Shown here one piece after another: positions 12,601-32,041 of a stretch of DNA of 64,000 nucleotides. Source of the stretch: Prunus persica (Eukaryota > Streptophyta > Magnoliopsida > Rosales > Rosaceae); assembly GCF_000346465.2 (NCBI RefSeq), contig NC_034009.1:6106833-6170832 (forward strand), written 5' to 3'. The notes under the pieces are model-generated. The model saw only the letters and a list, made by a program, of their open reading frames with translations. It made no database searches and was not told the DNA's origin. The first letter of the stretch is position 1. Every line of letters starts with the position of its first letter. The translations under genes were made by a program, and so were the position numbers.

Positions 12601-14065
12601 GGGAGAGACGAGGTAGAGTTTGAAAGTCATGTGAACAAATGGGAACCCTTTGTCTGTTTCTTCCCGTCCATCCCGGTGTTCATTAACTTCACGAAAAAAA
12701 ATATCTGTTAGCAACAAAACAAATTCGTTAGGTGTATTCAATTAGGATTGTAAAGTATTTAAAAAGATTTTAAAAATTCAGTTATATTTAATTTGGATTT
12801 ATATAAATTTTGAAAGAGATTCTACAAGTTTAGGTGTATTTAATTTAGACTTGTATGAACTTTTAAAAAGTCTATACAAATATGAGTGTGTTCAATTAGG
12901 ATTATAAAAAAGTTGAATAAAATCTAGGTTTATTCAAAAAGTCATATATTTGGAAGGATTTCATTGAGTGATAAATTTTGATAAGTTTTAAGGTGAGAGC
13001 TATAAATAACAAAGACCATAATAAATCCAACCTCCCCCAAGTATTTCATCATATACTAATTTTTCTCTCTGCGTACACCCTAGCTTTTCTCTTTGAAGAT
13101 GAACAGCCTTCCTCCATCTATGAAGGTATGCTCCTTATTTTTTTCTTTGATCAATATCTCGTTGGGTTTTCTTTTTCCATGATTTTTCTTCATCATGTTT
13201 TTCTTGTTATTAGGGTATAGTTTGGGATTATAAGTTTTACTTGTTATTAGGGTTTAGCTATGGGTCAGGATTTATGCTTGACGTATTATATATATATATA
13301 TATTTATTATTATTATATAAAGTTATATATAGATATTTGAGAATAGGGGGATGAGTTGAGAGCATGTATACATACCAAGGTCTAAAATATCGGGAGTTTT
13401 GAAAATATCAGTGGTCCAAAAATATGGATATATAGATGGAAATATCGATATCGATAAAAATTGAATAAAAATCACATAAATTGTGAGAAAAACTTGGAAA
13501 TTTTTATTGAAACTTTAGAGGATGTTTACTTAGTCAATTGTCTATTATTTTATCATAAAAAATTGGAAGAAAATGCATGGCATGGTGGGTTTGAGTGATT
13601 TAAGTTGATTATGCAACGACCTGACAAACACTATGACTTTAGAAAATATGTAGTAATTAGTGAAAGAAAATTATACATACCACAATTTTTTAGTTATAAT
13701 AATTCACTTCAATATATTACACTTGATACATATGATAAAATATATGAGCTTAACCAAAAAAACAAAGATAAAATGTATAAGTAATTTAGTACCACATAGA
13801 AAGAATTCCTATTAAAATTCAAACTTAGTATCACATATAATGAACAATATTAAAACTCGAAGTGAATAATAATAAAACTCCATAATATATAACAGCAACA
13901 AAATACTACTCCATTATAAAATAATAAATAACATTAAATATATGCTTAAATTTATTCTTAGGGAATTTTTTTAATATGAAAATTTATCTTAGATAATATT
14001 AGCTTGCAGACATTTTTAAAGACCTTATAAATATTACAAGCTGAAGATATGGACACAAAGTCAGT

Positions 14066-14165
14066 CGTAGTGAGTTGGATAAGGCCCTGTGGTTGATTGA
14101 GAATGGGAGGGGTTCGAATCCCTCTGTGCGCAAATATCTCCCACTCAAAAAATGTCGTATCTTGG
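14066..14165 (+). mobile_element. tRNA-like SINE
   Basis: It has an A-box-like 'tagtgagttggataag' and a canonical B box GGTTCGAATCC within 'ggggttcgaatccctc', about 45 bases apart, followed by an A-rich stretch. The sequence does not fold into a full tRNA cloverleaf that I can recognise, so a SINE is preferred over a tRNA gene. No clear target duplication. Confidence 0.5.
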
Positions 14166-14186
14166 AAAAGTCACATTATTTTGTCT

Positions 14187-14400
14187 AAGATTTTTTTTTT
14201 TTTTTTTGTCGAAAGGGAAACTTCATTGAAGAGAAAACAACCCAAAAGGAACAGAAACATAGAATGAAAAGGATAGCAGCATAGGGGACAGACCCGCCCA
14301 GGAGCAAGCAGAAAAAAAACCATACAGACAGGCTGGAGAAAAAAAAAAGCAGAAAGTAACAGAAACTAGAGGGCCACAAATTAGGACGTCACCAAAGGAG
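14187..14400 (-). mobile_element. LINE 3' end, 5'-truncated
   Basis: On the minus strand the stretch 'ttcaatgaagtttccc' is followed by 'tttcgac' and a run of about 16 A (the T run at 14191-14206 on the plus strand). This is how many plant non-LTR retrotransposons end. The 5' limit is not visible; homology may run to about 14540. Confidence 0.45.
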
Positions 14401-14933
14401 CACGTCAGCCTCTAGCCAACAAAAGGAGATTAACATGAGGGGCAAGGCAGACCATCCGATTAAAGAACAAACACAAGGGAAGAAAGGGGTCTGTCAAGCC
14501 AAACCCTGTCTAAGCACAAGAACAAGATGTTTTGTTTCCAGCTGCTTTTAACAGATGCAAATTGCATAAAAAAAAACCTATAACAAGAGAGAAGACATGC
14601 TGTACAGTACTATACACTCAGAATTTGACGTATGATCAAGCCCTTTTTTTTTTCTTTCTCGCCCTAGGATATTCTGTATCATTTTCCTGTCCAAATAGCT
14701 TTTGCTCACTTTCTATTTCAAATAGAGAACCAGGTTCAGAACTTCAATGGTGCGTCCCCTGTTTTTGCTACTTTGTTTGTTGCATGTCCAATCGATTTGT
14801 ACCCAACTGTTTACTATTGCAACCCAATCTATTTGGACAGCCATACTCTCAGTTTCAAATTCCACTTCTCTTGATTGCATGTTTCAACTTTATTATGCAG
14901 TGTTTTATGAGTTTTGTTTTGTTTTTTTCGAGG

Positions 14934-15255
14934 TGTTTGATATCATCTCCAAGAGTTTGGTGGTCAAGGTCGTGCACCTGCAAATGAAGTTGAGTTGTTC
15001 AATCTTCGCCATTCGTCCTTGAGGAATGTCATTGAGAGGATATTTGGTATATTTAAGTCACGATTCACAATTTTCAAGTCCGCACCTCCATTCCCATATA
15101 CGACGCAAACAAAGATAGTGTTAGCTTTTGTAGGACTACACAACTTTCTTCAAAATGAGTGTAGATTTGACGAATTTCCTGTTGAATTGGACAACAAATC
15201 TTCTTCATCTTCATCATTACCGGTTAATGAAAGGGATCCTAAACTAGTTTTTTAA
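14934..15255 (+). pseudogene. Harbinger transposase (DDE nuclease) C-terminal relic
   Basis: The translation shows the diagnostic C-terminal part of the PIF/Harbinger nuclease: YHLQEFGGQGR, then ELFNLRHSSLRNVIER, FGIFKSRF and LHNFLQNE. The final catalytic Glu of the DDE triad falls in the RNVIER region. Immediately upstream of YHLQEF the expected Arg codon is a TGA stop, and no N-terminal half with the earlier Asp residues was found. It is a dead fragment inside the 12731-15895 element. Confidence 0.85.
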
Positions 15256-15921
15256 ACACAAGAACAACAACGACAGAATTCTAATGAATGAAGAGTTGGT
15301 ATAGCTTTGAATATGTGGAGAGATGCCGGACATAATGACAACAATGAGAATCAAGGATAATGAATGAATGTAAAAAAAAATTCTTAAACTTTGCCTTCAA
15401 ATTTGTAATACATTTGTCACTATATTTCTTGTGAATTTCTTATGAATTTTGCTTTTCATTAAACATAATTTTGTTTAAAATTTTGTTTCATGTTATTCAA
15501 GGAAAATATGTGTTTGAGTAACCAATAATGCATGCTTACTAGAGAATTTTGAAAGTGCGATCAGACCTTTTGATAAATGCAACCATGCAGCCCGGGCATC
15601 ATATATGTCTAAAGAATAGGAGGAGATCATGTATAGGATTGTGTTGGGCCTGATTGGCTTTTTCATTGTCTAGTTAAGGATGCCAAAGTTAGCATTCGTG
15701 TTTAAAGAAATATGTTAAAAAAATTATGAAATTTTGGAATAAAAGCCATACAAATTTTAAGGAAGTTTATAATAAAATTATATAGAACTCTTGAAAGTCT
15801 ATACAAAAACTAAAAGTTCCATAAAGTTCCATGAAATCTGGTACTTAAACAAAAACTTTTTAAATACTCTAGAATCCTAATTGAATACACCCCCCTAAAA
15901 ATGTTGTGAGTGTGTTAGTAC

Positions 15922-15981
15922 CAAGAAAAATTAATGGAGCACAGACCTAAGGTAGGTCTATGCTCCGTTAATTTTTCTTTT
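15922..15981. repeat. Near-perfect 24-bp hairpin
   Basis: 'agaaaaattaatggagc' is followed seven bases past the arm end by its inverted copy 'gctccgttaatttttct'. The arms are about 24 bases with two mismatches. It begins 24 bases outside the Harbinger end. Confidence 0.75.
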
Positions 15982-17199
15982 ATGATAAGAAATTATATTT
16001 TGTTAATAATCATATAAAACGAAGAATGTGATAAGAGAAAAGGGAGAGGAGATAATTTATTGTATTTTTCTTTCTCATAATTCCATATATATATATATAT
16101 GTATAGGTTCTCATAGTCTCCTAATTAGTATCAAATAGTACTCTTCTGCTCAGTAACACTTGGTAGAAGAGTTCTATTTGGAGGGAGAGGAGGGGACGTG
16201 TTGTTTTGAAGTATCCACAATGGTTTTTTAATAGTTTAATAAATTGATTTTTTTTTTGGGCATATATTTAATTGAACATAAAAGAGACAAATATAATAGA
16301 ACTAAAAATTGTACCATTGCAATATTCTCAAAGGATCTTTAAAAACATACAAATTTTGAACACATTTGAAGAAAAAAAATAATTGATGTATTTTTTCTAT
16401 TGTATTGAACTATTGAACAACCATTGCAAATGCTCTTAACAATATAATGCATTAATTGTTGTAATTTTTTTTCATTTTTTATTGGTATGTGGGTACCATG
16501 GTTATAGCCTATTACAATTGCAATGGAGGGTTCATCACATAACACCCTCTATTGCAATTGCATCTCTTGCAATGAACTAAATCACACCATTGCAAGTGAG
16601 ATTTTACTGTTTGAGTTCAATTTTATGCAATAAAATTCCATTGATCATAATCATTGCAGATGCTCTTAGTGTTGTCTTTGTATCAATTTGTGAAAATGAG
16701 GGTATTGAGGCTAAAAAAATCTTAAGAGGGCTCATGTGTATTTCAACCTCAATATAGCGCCTTGTTTTAAAGGAGGTCTAACGGGGGTATGCTGTAACCC
16801 GTCAAGTGCAACTTCGATACTCATGTCATGCCAAACGAAAATATAACTCGGCATGTGGGGAGGTCACAATGAGCCTGTAAAAATGTACTGGTTCCATAAA
16901 CCCATGCTTATTGTTTCGTCAAGCATTACCTAACACAGACTTAAACCATTGCAATACAAAGAAGCCCGAGCACAAGCATGCGAGTAATATGCGCTTGGCT
17001 TAACTCAAATGGCTTGTATCTTAAAAGGTATTTCTTTAATATAAAATAGGGAAGGACTGACTCAATAAATGGTACCCAAAAAACAACTGATTTTAAAAAA
17101 ACGGCTGCATAGTCTCTATTGGTTAATGGAGACAATTTATTATCTCAAAATTTAACTTAAGGGACAAATTTGGATCTAAAGTGTCTAAGAGGTCATCCA
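15982..17199. other. Intergenic, no gene seen
   Basis: AT-rich sequence with a short TA run (16086-16100) and several 'attgcaat'-type palindromic words at 16490-16660. The ends 'agtatccacaatgg' (about 16209) and 'cattgcagatgctc' (about 16655) are loosely inverted and might be a decayed MITE. I see no supported gene. Confidence 0.4.
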
Positions 17200-18865
17200 G
17201 CACCACCAGTGTCATCAAATTATTTCTCAACCAGGCCAGATAATCTATAAGCTTTTTGAGAGGTTAAATTTATTTTACCTTGTAAATGATTTAGAAAGAA
17301 GTTGATTAGGCAATATTCTAACCATTAGTGCTAGAAAGATTGATAAAATGCTCAATTTGGGAAAATTGTTTGATGATGTAGGGGCTTTTTCGTTCCGGCA
17401 GCTATTGATGGGCCTGGGCTGCTGTAGAGAGCAAAATGTATAAAATTGCCCCTTGAGTCTGAGTTCAAGGATCAAACCCGTATTTCGAAATGGTAGCTGA
17501 GCTTTAGGAAACACCTTGGTCTTCTTCACCAATGAAACCAGCAGTCGCTTACAGATAAATTCTTGGACTTTGCATGAGAAGCTTGTGGCATAGGAACTGA
17601 GCATTCGTGAGTTTAGCATGAGAGAAAGAAGGCTTGGGTTTCCTATGAGAAACAGAGGCTCGAAGTAAGGGGAAAAGAGAGTTTTTGGGAGAATTTGTTG
17701 AGGGGAGAAAGGAAGAGATGAGGAGGAGGAATGGGGTGGCTTGACAAGCTTCCGGCAGCTTGACGAAAGCTTCGTCAAGCTCCTGGGTTGCTTGACAGAA
17801 GAGAAAATGGGAAGAGATGGAGGAATATGGCTCGAAATTGAAGTGTTCCATGGATGAGAGGTGATGCTTGCTCTCTTTGGATATGGGTTTTGGGAGAGAG
17901 GGGGAGAAGATGGAAGAACAAAGCATGAAATTGAAGGGTTCCAGAGGGGATACTTGCCTTTGATCTGTTTTCATGGTTGCTGGGAGGCTTGCAGCAACCA
18001 AGGTGAGTTTTGAGATTAGATCTCAGATCCCTTTGCTGGGTAGAAAGTGCTTCCTTTTATAGGCGCTGAAAACCTTAATTTTGTCAAGCCACCTTCTCCC
18101 ATTTTTCTTCACTTTCTTCCATTCCACTTTATTTGGTGAAACTTTCCTAGCCTGAGTATGTAGGCATGAAGCTTTTTGGAGTTCCAAGACCTTCACACAA
18201 CTAGACTTCTCCATGTGGGTGAGAACCCACCCACTTTTTCTTCTTGTTTTCTCACCAAAGCTTGCAGAGGAAAGAATGGGTAAGGGCGCTTGGTCAAAAA
18301 GGTGATCAGCACATGGGTTTGCTTGGTTTTGGTGGTTTGGTTGCGATATGGTTTTAACAGAGATGTACGACGTTGGATATTTTATAAGGTGCTGGGCTGG
18401 GCTGTTTTGTTTCCAGAGGCTTGTAAGTTCCCTTTGATTTCGTCAGACTGTTGGAAGCTTTGGCTGATGTGGGATTTTCTCACGTGTTATGGGCTATTAG
18501 GTTTTCTTAAGGTGATGGGCTACTAAGTTTTCTCTCATGCTTACCTATATGTTTGGGCTCAAGGAATGAGTTTGAGTTTTGGTGCTCCCAAGTAACCCAA
18601 AACTTCCACTCCTTGGACCATCAATGGGCCTCGTGAATACTCGTAACTATCCATACCACAACCCGCTCGGCAAGCCCCAGGCATTCTCGTGGCCTGGGCC
18701 CATTTAAGCTTGTAGGGTGACGTGTTGCTTATTTGCTTGGTGTGGCATGTGTGCAAGCGCATATGAAGAACTTTCGTGTGCCCAAATCGGGTTTCTTCTC
18801 AGTAAGGTATCGCATTGGATCGGGAATATATTTGGGCATAGCCTTGGATTTTTTGTGTCTCAACA
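17200..18865 (-). repeat. LTR-like block, unresolved family
   Basis: On the minus strand the block starts with TGTTGAGACAC (18865 leftwards) and holds a TATA-like 'cctataaaagg' near 18056, then a long CT/AG-biased region without a convincing protein. The left boundary and target duplication could not be found. Part of it (18553-18735) is repeated in diverged form at 19668-19845. Confidence 0.35.
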
Positions 18866-19845
18866 GATGTGCCACATAAGCATTTAACAAATTTTCTACC
18901 AGCCTCATTTCGAATTATATGATGCTTTTCCAACACAAAATTATATGATGCATACCGAATATGAATTGATAAATAAAATATGACATTCTGATTATTAATG
19001 GATTAAGATTCATGAAGCTAATTCGATTCATTTACATGTTTATTTACAAATGCTTGCTCACACATTGCAACGCACCATTCTTTACATAAAAAATTTCATA
19101 CACATACCCAACAAATTAACAAATTAACAAATGTCTCTATAGGACGACTACATAGCCGATGTTACATTAGCTTTTGAAAACCTGGTATATGCCAGTCTTA
19201 TGATTTAAAGAACTCTACTAAAACTGGTTCTTGAGCTTTTAATTTGTACCACTATCAATTTTAGTTTGAGTATGAAGAAGTATGGATAAGGACAAAGTAA
19301 CTTAGATCATACATTATTCTTGAAACACAATAAATATAAAGTGATTGTTTTGATTATTTGTGTGGATGATATGATTGTTACATGGTGATATGGAGGAAAT
19401 AGAAATGTTGAAGAAGTATTTTCTTGCAGAGGCTTCCTTTCTAGGCAACATTCCATCTTGCTTTCTTTTTTCTTTTCTTACACGAGCTTATAAAAACAAA
19501 GTGGGTAAAGGCATTGCATATGGAAAGGTCATAGGTTTTACCTTCGGTAACTCGTGTATCTACATGAATGAGTTTTTTTTTATAAAGGTTTTGGTTTAAT
19601 TTTTAGGCAAACTTGTTCAATCTCAACAAAAAGGGGTGCTGGGATTCTCTCTCTACTACCCATGTAGTTGGGCTCAAGAAAGTGGGATTGGGTTTTGGTG
19701 CCCCCAAGCTGCCCAAAATCTCCACCTTTTGAACCCTCAATGGGCTTATGGACCTTTGTACCCATCTATACCCTAACTCACTCAACAAGCCCCATACATT
19801 ATGTGACTTGGACCTAGTTAAGCTTGTTGGGTGGTTTGACACTAA
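18553..19845 (+). repeat. Diverged direct repeats flanking a copia RT relic
   Basis: The segments 18553-18735 and 19668-19845 align from 'gggctcaa' through 'cccaa.ct.cccaaaa' and 'tcaatgggc' to 'taagcttg', at perhaps 75 percent identity by eye. Between them lies a copia reverse transcriptase scrap. They could be remnants of an LTR pair, or two insertions of one family. Confidence 0.5.
19262..19435 (+). pseudogene. Copia reverse transcriptase relic
   Basis: The translation gives HTLFLKHNKYK, then VIVLIICVDDMIVT, then GDMEEIEMLKKYF after a break. This is the copia RT palm region around the catalytic YVDD, with Tyr changed to Cys here. It matches the same segment of the intact pol at 39578-43282 (TLFLKRRKGK, LIIYVDDM). 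Stops and a frame change show decay. Neighbouring sequence up to 20.4 kb has no other recognisable gene. Confidence 0.75.
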
Positions 19846-20424
19846 AACAAGGGGGTTGCTAGGTTATAGGTATGTCTTTTATTTATTTATAACTTTTAGT
19901 AGGTGTATTTGATCAATGTAAAATGACCACCCAACCTTACTAAACTAATCCCTTGAACAATAAATTGTGAAGAGTAGTATTAAAGACACAAGGTAAGGTT
20001 TGAGCGGCCAGCGAAGTTGGGAAATCTTCTTCTCTTTTTTTTCTTCCATATTAGAAGTCAAAGAGAGCAAATTGAACTTAGCACTTGTTTTAATATTGTA
20101 AAAGATAAATACCACTAGTACCCTAGTTAGACTTTTTTCTCAAACCATCATGTTCCTACAACCCTAACGAGGTTTATACGTTTATATTGGTGAAAAAATA
20201 TGTTGTATTTATTCATGAATGGTGAGATTGAAGTTAGAGAGGCTTCGAATGAGGTATGAGTTTATTTTTTGGTGTTTTTCAAGTTTAGGATTTCATGATG
20301 GTCGCTTGGGGAGTTCAGCACATCAGTACCCAACGCGATAGGTACATTCGATGGGATGCCACCTAAACGTTGCACCTAAGGATATGACACTTAGGTCGAA
20401 TGTGTCCTTTTACACCACAATGGT

Positions 20425-20560
20425 GGCAGGTGAGCACAAATTTGGATTGTGGAGGAGACAACTTTCCCTTATAAACAAGATGCAGTGTTCGAATTTGAGA
20501 CCACTTATCTGCAAATCAAGACCAATTTTCACTAGTCTGTTACCTTCAATAATCAAAAAC
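20425..20560 (-). mobile_element. tRNA-derived SINE, family A copy 2
   Basis: On the minus strand it carries the family signature 'ttggtcttgatttgcag', then a B-box-like 'ctcaaattcgaacactg', as in the copies at 5399-5542 and 35485-35605. Ends are approximate. Confidence 0.65.
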
Positions 20561-20959
20561 GGTGCGCACCTCTAGCTTCTATTGTTCTAATTTCTCCTAA
20601 CCCGGTAGCCCCACCACCGACCTACAATTCATAATATTTTTTTTTTTAATTTTACCCAAACAGAGAATTCTCCTTCTTATTTATTTATTTATTACATTTG
20701 GGGCTAAAAAATAGACCAAAGTCGTTAAAATGAAGCCGACCATCCGTTAGGCAGGCTTGAGCTAAACTTGCAAAAACACTGCCCACCACTCGCTTCGCTC
20801 GTATCCCCCAACCTTTCACACACTCTCCACCTCCTTCCTTCCCTTCCCTTCCGTTTCCGGACAATCGATCTCTCTACGTTTTGCGGAACAACAATTTCAC
20901 AATTTCAATTGATTTCTCATGGGTTGAAGGAGAAGACCAATTCACCGTTCGACTAATAA

Positions 20960-28031
<7,072 letters not shown>

Positions 28032-30189
28032 TTAAGAGTGTATATGGGAACACGCTGTAACCAAGGGTCACATAAGCCTTAAACTGCAAGATTTGAGATC
28101 ATTCTGAGGATTCAGCCAGGCAGAGATTGCTGCTTCAGTCACTAATAGCTCTTGACAAATGTTACTTTAGTCGGGACTTGTTTTGGGTGTTATTCTACTG
28201 CACATTTCTTATATGGAATTGCCCTGGCTCGGATGAACTTTCAATTATTTTCAAGAGTGACTTGAACCATGTTTGTTTTTTGTGAGGTTTGTGTGAGACT
28301 GCCCTTCAGTACGGACAAATGATTAATTCTTCCTTGTCAGGTTAGTAGTATATAATGGACAGGTAGGTTTATATATGTAGGCTTAGTCTTATTATGCGTA
28401 TGTGTTATTTTAATTAGGTTCTGTAATTTGAACCAAAGGAGAAAATGATGCATGTTTATAGTAATGTATTGCTAGTCCTCTTTATGTAATGAATCCTTTG
28501 TTCATCTATCCTTCATTCGTTTACAACGTGTCATCCAGCTTAAAAGATACACAAGCAAAGATTGTGAGGCAGATTTCTGAAGAAGCCAGCACCCCAACTC
28601 TGCAAAACATGGAGGTGCCATTTTGGGGTGCAGATCAAGTTACCAAGATGGTTTATTGAGATTTGACAATTTTCAGCCTTGAAGGAATGTGGCTTCTTTT
28701 GTTTGCTGCCCCGATCTTTGCTCTTTAGTTTCTCTTTGATGTTGTATACAGTTTCGTCTTTTGTACTCAGCCAGATGCATTTCTTTCTGTTTTGTAAATT
28801 CGACTGTGGCTGTGGTCCTGTTGTTCCCATTTGTATGCACTTGCTGAGTTTATGACATTAGGCCATTGCAATTGCTGGAATGATAATGACTGATTGGGAT
28901 GGGTCTTGCCTCTGCTTTTGCTTTAAGTGGGTTAGGAGCGAACAAATTCTAGACCAAGGATAAAGGTGATTTGATTTCTTTAGAATATCATTCATGTGTT
29001 CTTAGAAGCATTTTACTTTCTTTCTTTCCACATACTTTTTCCCCCTTGGACTTTTGTGTTTTACATTCTTCTGGATGCTACTTTTTATTTTAGGGTTTTT
29101 AGTAGTCAGTACTTTGTAGTTGTAGGTTCTCATTTCAGTCTCTTGGCCTCGCCAACACTTTAGTAGGTTACTCTGGGTGTCTGGTAGTAAAGCGAAACTC
29201 AAGATTATGCTTCTGGTCCGTCTGTGTATGTTTGATGAAGTTACATGGTACGGAGAATGTTGGATGGTGTTGGTGCCTGGATTAGGGGAACTGGCATATT
29301 AAAGTTACGAAGTTGTCAGTTACAAGTCGACCCCATAATCTACCCTCCAATTCAAGGCTAAAACTAACCTGTAACCTTGCTGATTAGATTTCTTCATTCT
29401 CTCAATAGTGTGAAGGAAACTGAAATATTGAAACAGGGTGTGATAGCATTCATGTTTCACTATTCATAGACAAGTTGCTTTCTTTTGTTCTTTCATGGGA
29501 AACAGTGGAAACTGAGTTCTCCAGAAAAATTTAGGTTGTCTTGGGAAATCCATTTATATGCAAGGTGGAATCCAAAAAATACGATAAACCTTCAAAGCCA
29601 CCTTTGTGCCGCCATCTCTCATCACGTGATAAATGTGAGAGAGAGAGAGAGAGAGAGAGAGCTTGCTTGGATATCGAACCCATCCAACAGGATGTCGAGA
29701 AGTTACAGCTTCATATTGGAAATTTGATAACTTAAAATACAATATGTAATGAATGGTTTTATTATTAGTAGTATTGAGACTTTTTGTGATAAAATTCCGC
29801 ACTTGTTAGGTTTTGTAAGTGGTTAAGTTGAAGATATTATTGATTTTTGTAATAGAGGGTGCAATTCGGTCTAAATGACGTTCTTTTTTCTTTGAGTTTA
29901 GCAGCATCCCTTGCTTGCTTTCTCATATCCCCTTCTGTCGGTAGGAATACCATGAAAAAGAATGTATGGTAAATATAACATTAGCTAACAAAAGAATTTT
30001 ATGGTAAATGTAATATTACCATCTGTCGAAACTCTCTTATACATGACAGTCTGGCTGCCCTAAATCCACGCCACTTCGACTCTCAGATGACTTTTATCAA
30101 ATAATTTGCCCGCATAGCATATTTTGCTCAAAAGAACATCAATAGAACTTCATGAATAATAAAAAAAGAAGGATAAATAGGGTTACAAT
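28032..30189. other. ZEITLUPE 3' region and intergenic DNA
   Basis: The first ~450 bases are probable 3' UTR (T-rich, with 'aatgtattg' and 'taatgaat' words near 28470-28495). A GA microsatellite lies at 29634-29662. I see no other supported gene. Confidence 0.5.
29634..29662. repeat. GA microsatellite
   Basis: An uninterrupted run of GA dinucleotides. Confidence 0.95.
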
Positions 30190-30339
30190 AACCTTTGCTC
30201 ACCCTCAAATAGATCCGGCAGTGGTCCAAACTCCCTTACTTTTACTCTCAGACAATTTGACTGACTTAAGTAAAAGGATATCATTGACCAGTAACAAACT
30301 ATTTGAGCCTCAAGATGCAAATTTACTATTTATATTTAT

Positions 30340-31720
30340 TTTTGGAGTTATTTATATTAACACTCTATAAGATTTGTGTTGTTTTTATAAAACATCCCTT
30401 TGAGGTTTCAAATTGTTTTCACAAAACCTCTTTATTTCATTTTCGGCTGAAATAATTGATGATTTAATTAAAATTACTTCTTCAAATGACAAAATTAACC
30501 TCAACAATTAGTCCTCGGGTGTATGTACAATCTAATCTCTGAAGTCCACATTATCATTTGGATATATTTTTTTTAAGGCTTTTTATCACAAATGGACCTT
30601 TAGGTTTGCGAAATTATCACATTTCGTCCCTAATGTTTTTTTGTGACACTAATGGTCCTTAAGGTTACTCTCCACACATCAAAATGGTCCTTGCCATTAG
30701 CTTCCATCAAATTTTATGTTAAATTAATGACGTGGCACATATGTGGAGCCTACACATACAATAGTATAGCCACATGGCTTTAAATAAAATATATAATATA
30801 TTTTAAAACTTAAAATCCACATAAAAATTTTAAAAAGAAAATTAAGTCTTTTTATAAATAAAAAAAATATTAAAACTGAAAAACTAAAAACCCTGCAGCC
30901 ATCTCCTCATCGCAGACCCACTCATCGAGCACCTTAAGCCAAGGAATTCCAAGAGCTGTTCAAGAAGGAATGGCCTCTCGATTGGCGGATTTTGAAGCCA
31001 AAGAGTTGAACTTTAACTTGGTGATGTGAACTAAAGCCAAGGAATTGTAGGGTATTGTACAGGAGGTTTAGCCAAACAAACAAACATTGATTGAAGAATA
31101 TGACAGAGATGAAATCCAACGAGTAGAAACTTGGTTCGATTCAGAAATTAGTGTTGGAGTACTCGAAAGCATTTGAATTGAAAATAAAATATTTTAATTT
31201 GCTTGAGAGTGGGTCTGCGATGGGGGGAGGAGGGGCGCTGGGAGAAGGAGAACGCAGGTGATGGCTGCAGGTTTTTTAGTTTTTTATTTATAAAAAGACT
31301 TAATTTTCTTTTTAAATTTTTTATATGGATTTTAAGTTTAAAATATTTAAAATATATTTTATATTTTATTTAAAGCCACATGGTTCTATACCATTGGATG
31401 TAGGGCTCCACATATGTACTACATCATCAATTTAACAAAAAATTTGACTGAAGCTAACAGAAGGGACCATTTTGATGTGTGGAGGGTAACGTTAAGGACC
31501 ATTAGTGTCACAAAAAAACCTTAGGGACTAAATGTAATAATTTCGCAAACCTGAAGGACCATTTGTGATAAAAAGTCTTTTTTTAATGATGTGAGTAATT
31601 TTTAGGTAAAAAGTTTATAAAAGGGGTTTTGTAAAAGTAATGTGAAAACTCATGGGATGTTAGGGTAATTTTCAAAACCTCAAACGATTTTGTAAAAGTG
31701 ATGTGAAAACTCATGAAGAA
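30340..31720. mobile_element. Possible outer foldback element around the MULE
   Basis: The left flank 'gttttcacaaaacctcttta' near 30415 resembles the reverse complement of the right flank near 31620-31640 (ttttacaaaacccctttt on the minus strand). The right flank also carries a direct repeat, 'ttttgtaaaagt.atgtgaaa', at about 31629 and 31690. This would make the 30577-31577 element an insertion inside an older inverted-repeat element. Ends are unclear. Confidence 0.4.
30577..31577. mobile_element. Non-autonomous Mutator-like element, 1001 bp
   Basis: Long terminal inverted repeats of about 320-330 bases (30577-30905 and 31257-31577) start with 'ggctttttatcacaaatgg' and end in the matching inverse. 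The flanks are the 9-base direct repeat TTTTTTTAA at 30568-30576 and 31578-31586. Nine-base target duplications with long inverted repeats are typical of Mutator-like elements. A second short inverted match (cgcagacccactc / gagtgggtctgcg) lies just inside the arms. The ~300-base unique core has no convincing protein and could be captured host sequence. Confidence 0.85.
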
Positions 31721-32041
31721 AGTGCAAAATATCATATCTGCCACTGCCAGATCGGTACAGAGCTACTACACTCCCAAAATATTTATTAAGAAAATATTCC
31801 GTAAATACTAAATAAATACTCAGAAAGACAAAGATCTGACCAGTTGGGTTTGGGGTGCAGTCCACAGTAAGCTTCTTTTTCTTCTTCTATCTACCAACTC
31901 ACACCAATCACTCACTCTCTCAACTCTAAACCACTCCACTTCCCTTCACACTCAAAACCCACAACAAGATCTCTCACCACTTTCCCTCACTTTCTCCTAC
32001 TTTCTCTCTCCTTTTCCTCCAAACCAAACAGACCCCGATTG
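31721..32041 (+). promoter_or_regulatory. Upstream region of the 32-kb gene
   Basis: A CT/CA-rich pyrimidine leader (about 31871-32030) runs directly into the start codon, typical of a plant 5' UTR. No confident TATA box was found. Confidence 0.4.

Larger units (their letters stand above)
12731..15895. mobile_element. Decayed PIF/Harbinger DNA transposon
   Basis: The left end 'ggtgtattcaattaggat' (from 12731) is the inverted counterpart of 'atcctaattgaatacacc' ending near 15895, and the homology runs on inwards (gtatttaaaaag / ctttttaaatac). The flanks are TTA (12728-12730) and TAA (15896-15898), close to the TWA target duplication of this superfamily. Extra diverged copies of the end motif occur at about 12831 and 12885. 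Inside are a transposase C-terminal relic, a tRNA-like SINE and a LINE 3' end. The interior is otherwise AT-rich without genes. Confidence 0.75.

Noticed and set aside
14066..14165. tRNA gene
   Set aside because: A and B boxes are present but no full cloverleaf or anticodon arm could be recognised; a SINE is more likely.
17275..18214. Minus-strand frames of 150-167 codons
   Set aside because: Low-complexity composition, no recognisable domain, and they overlap each other inside an LTR-like block.
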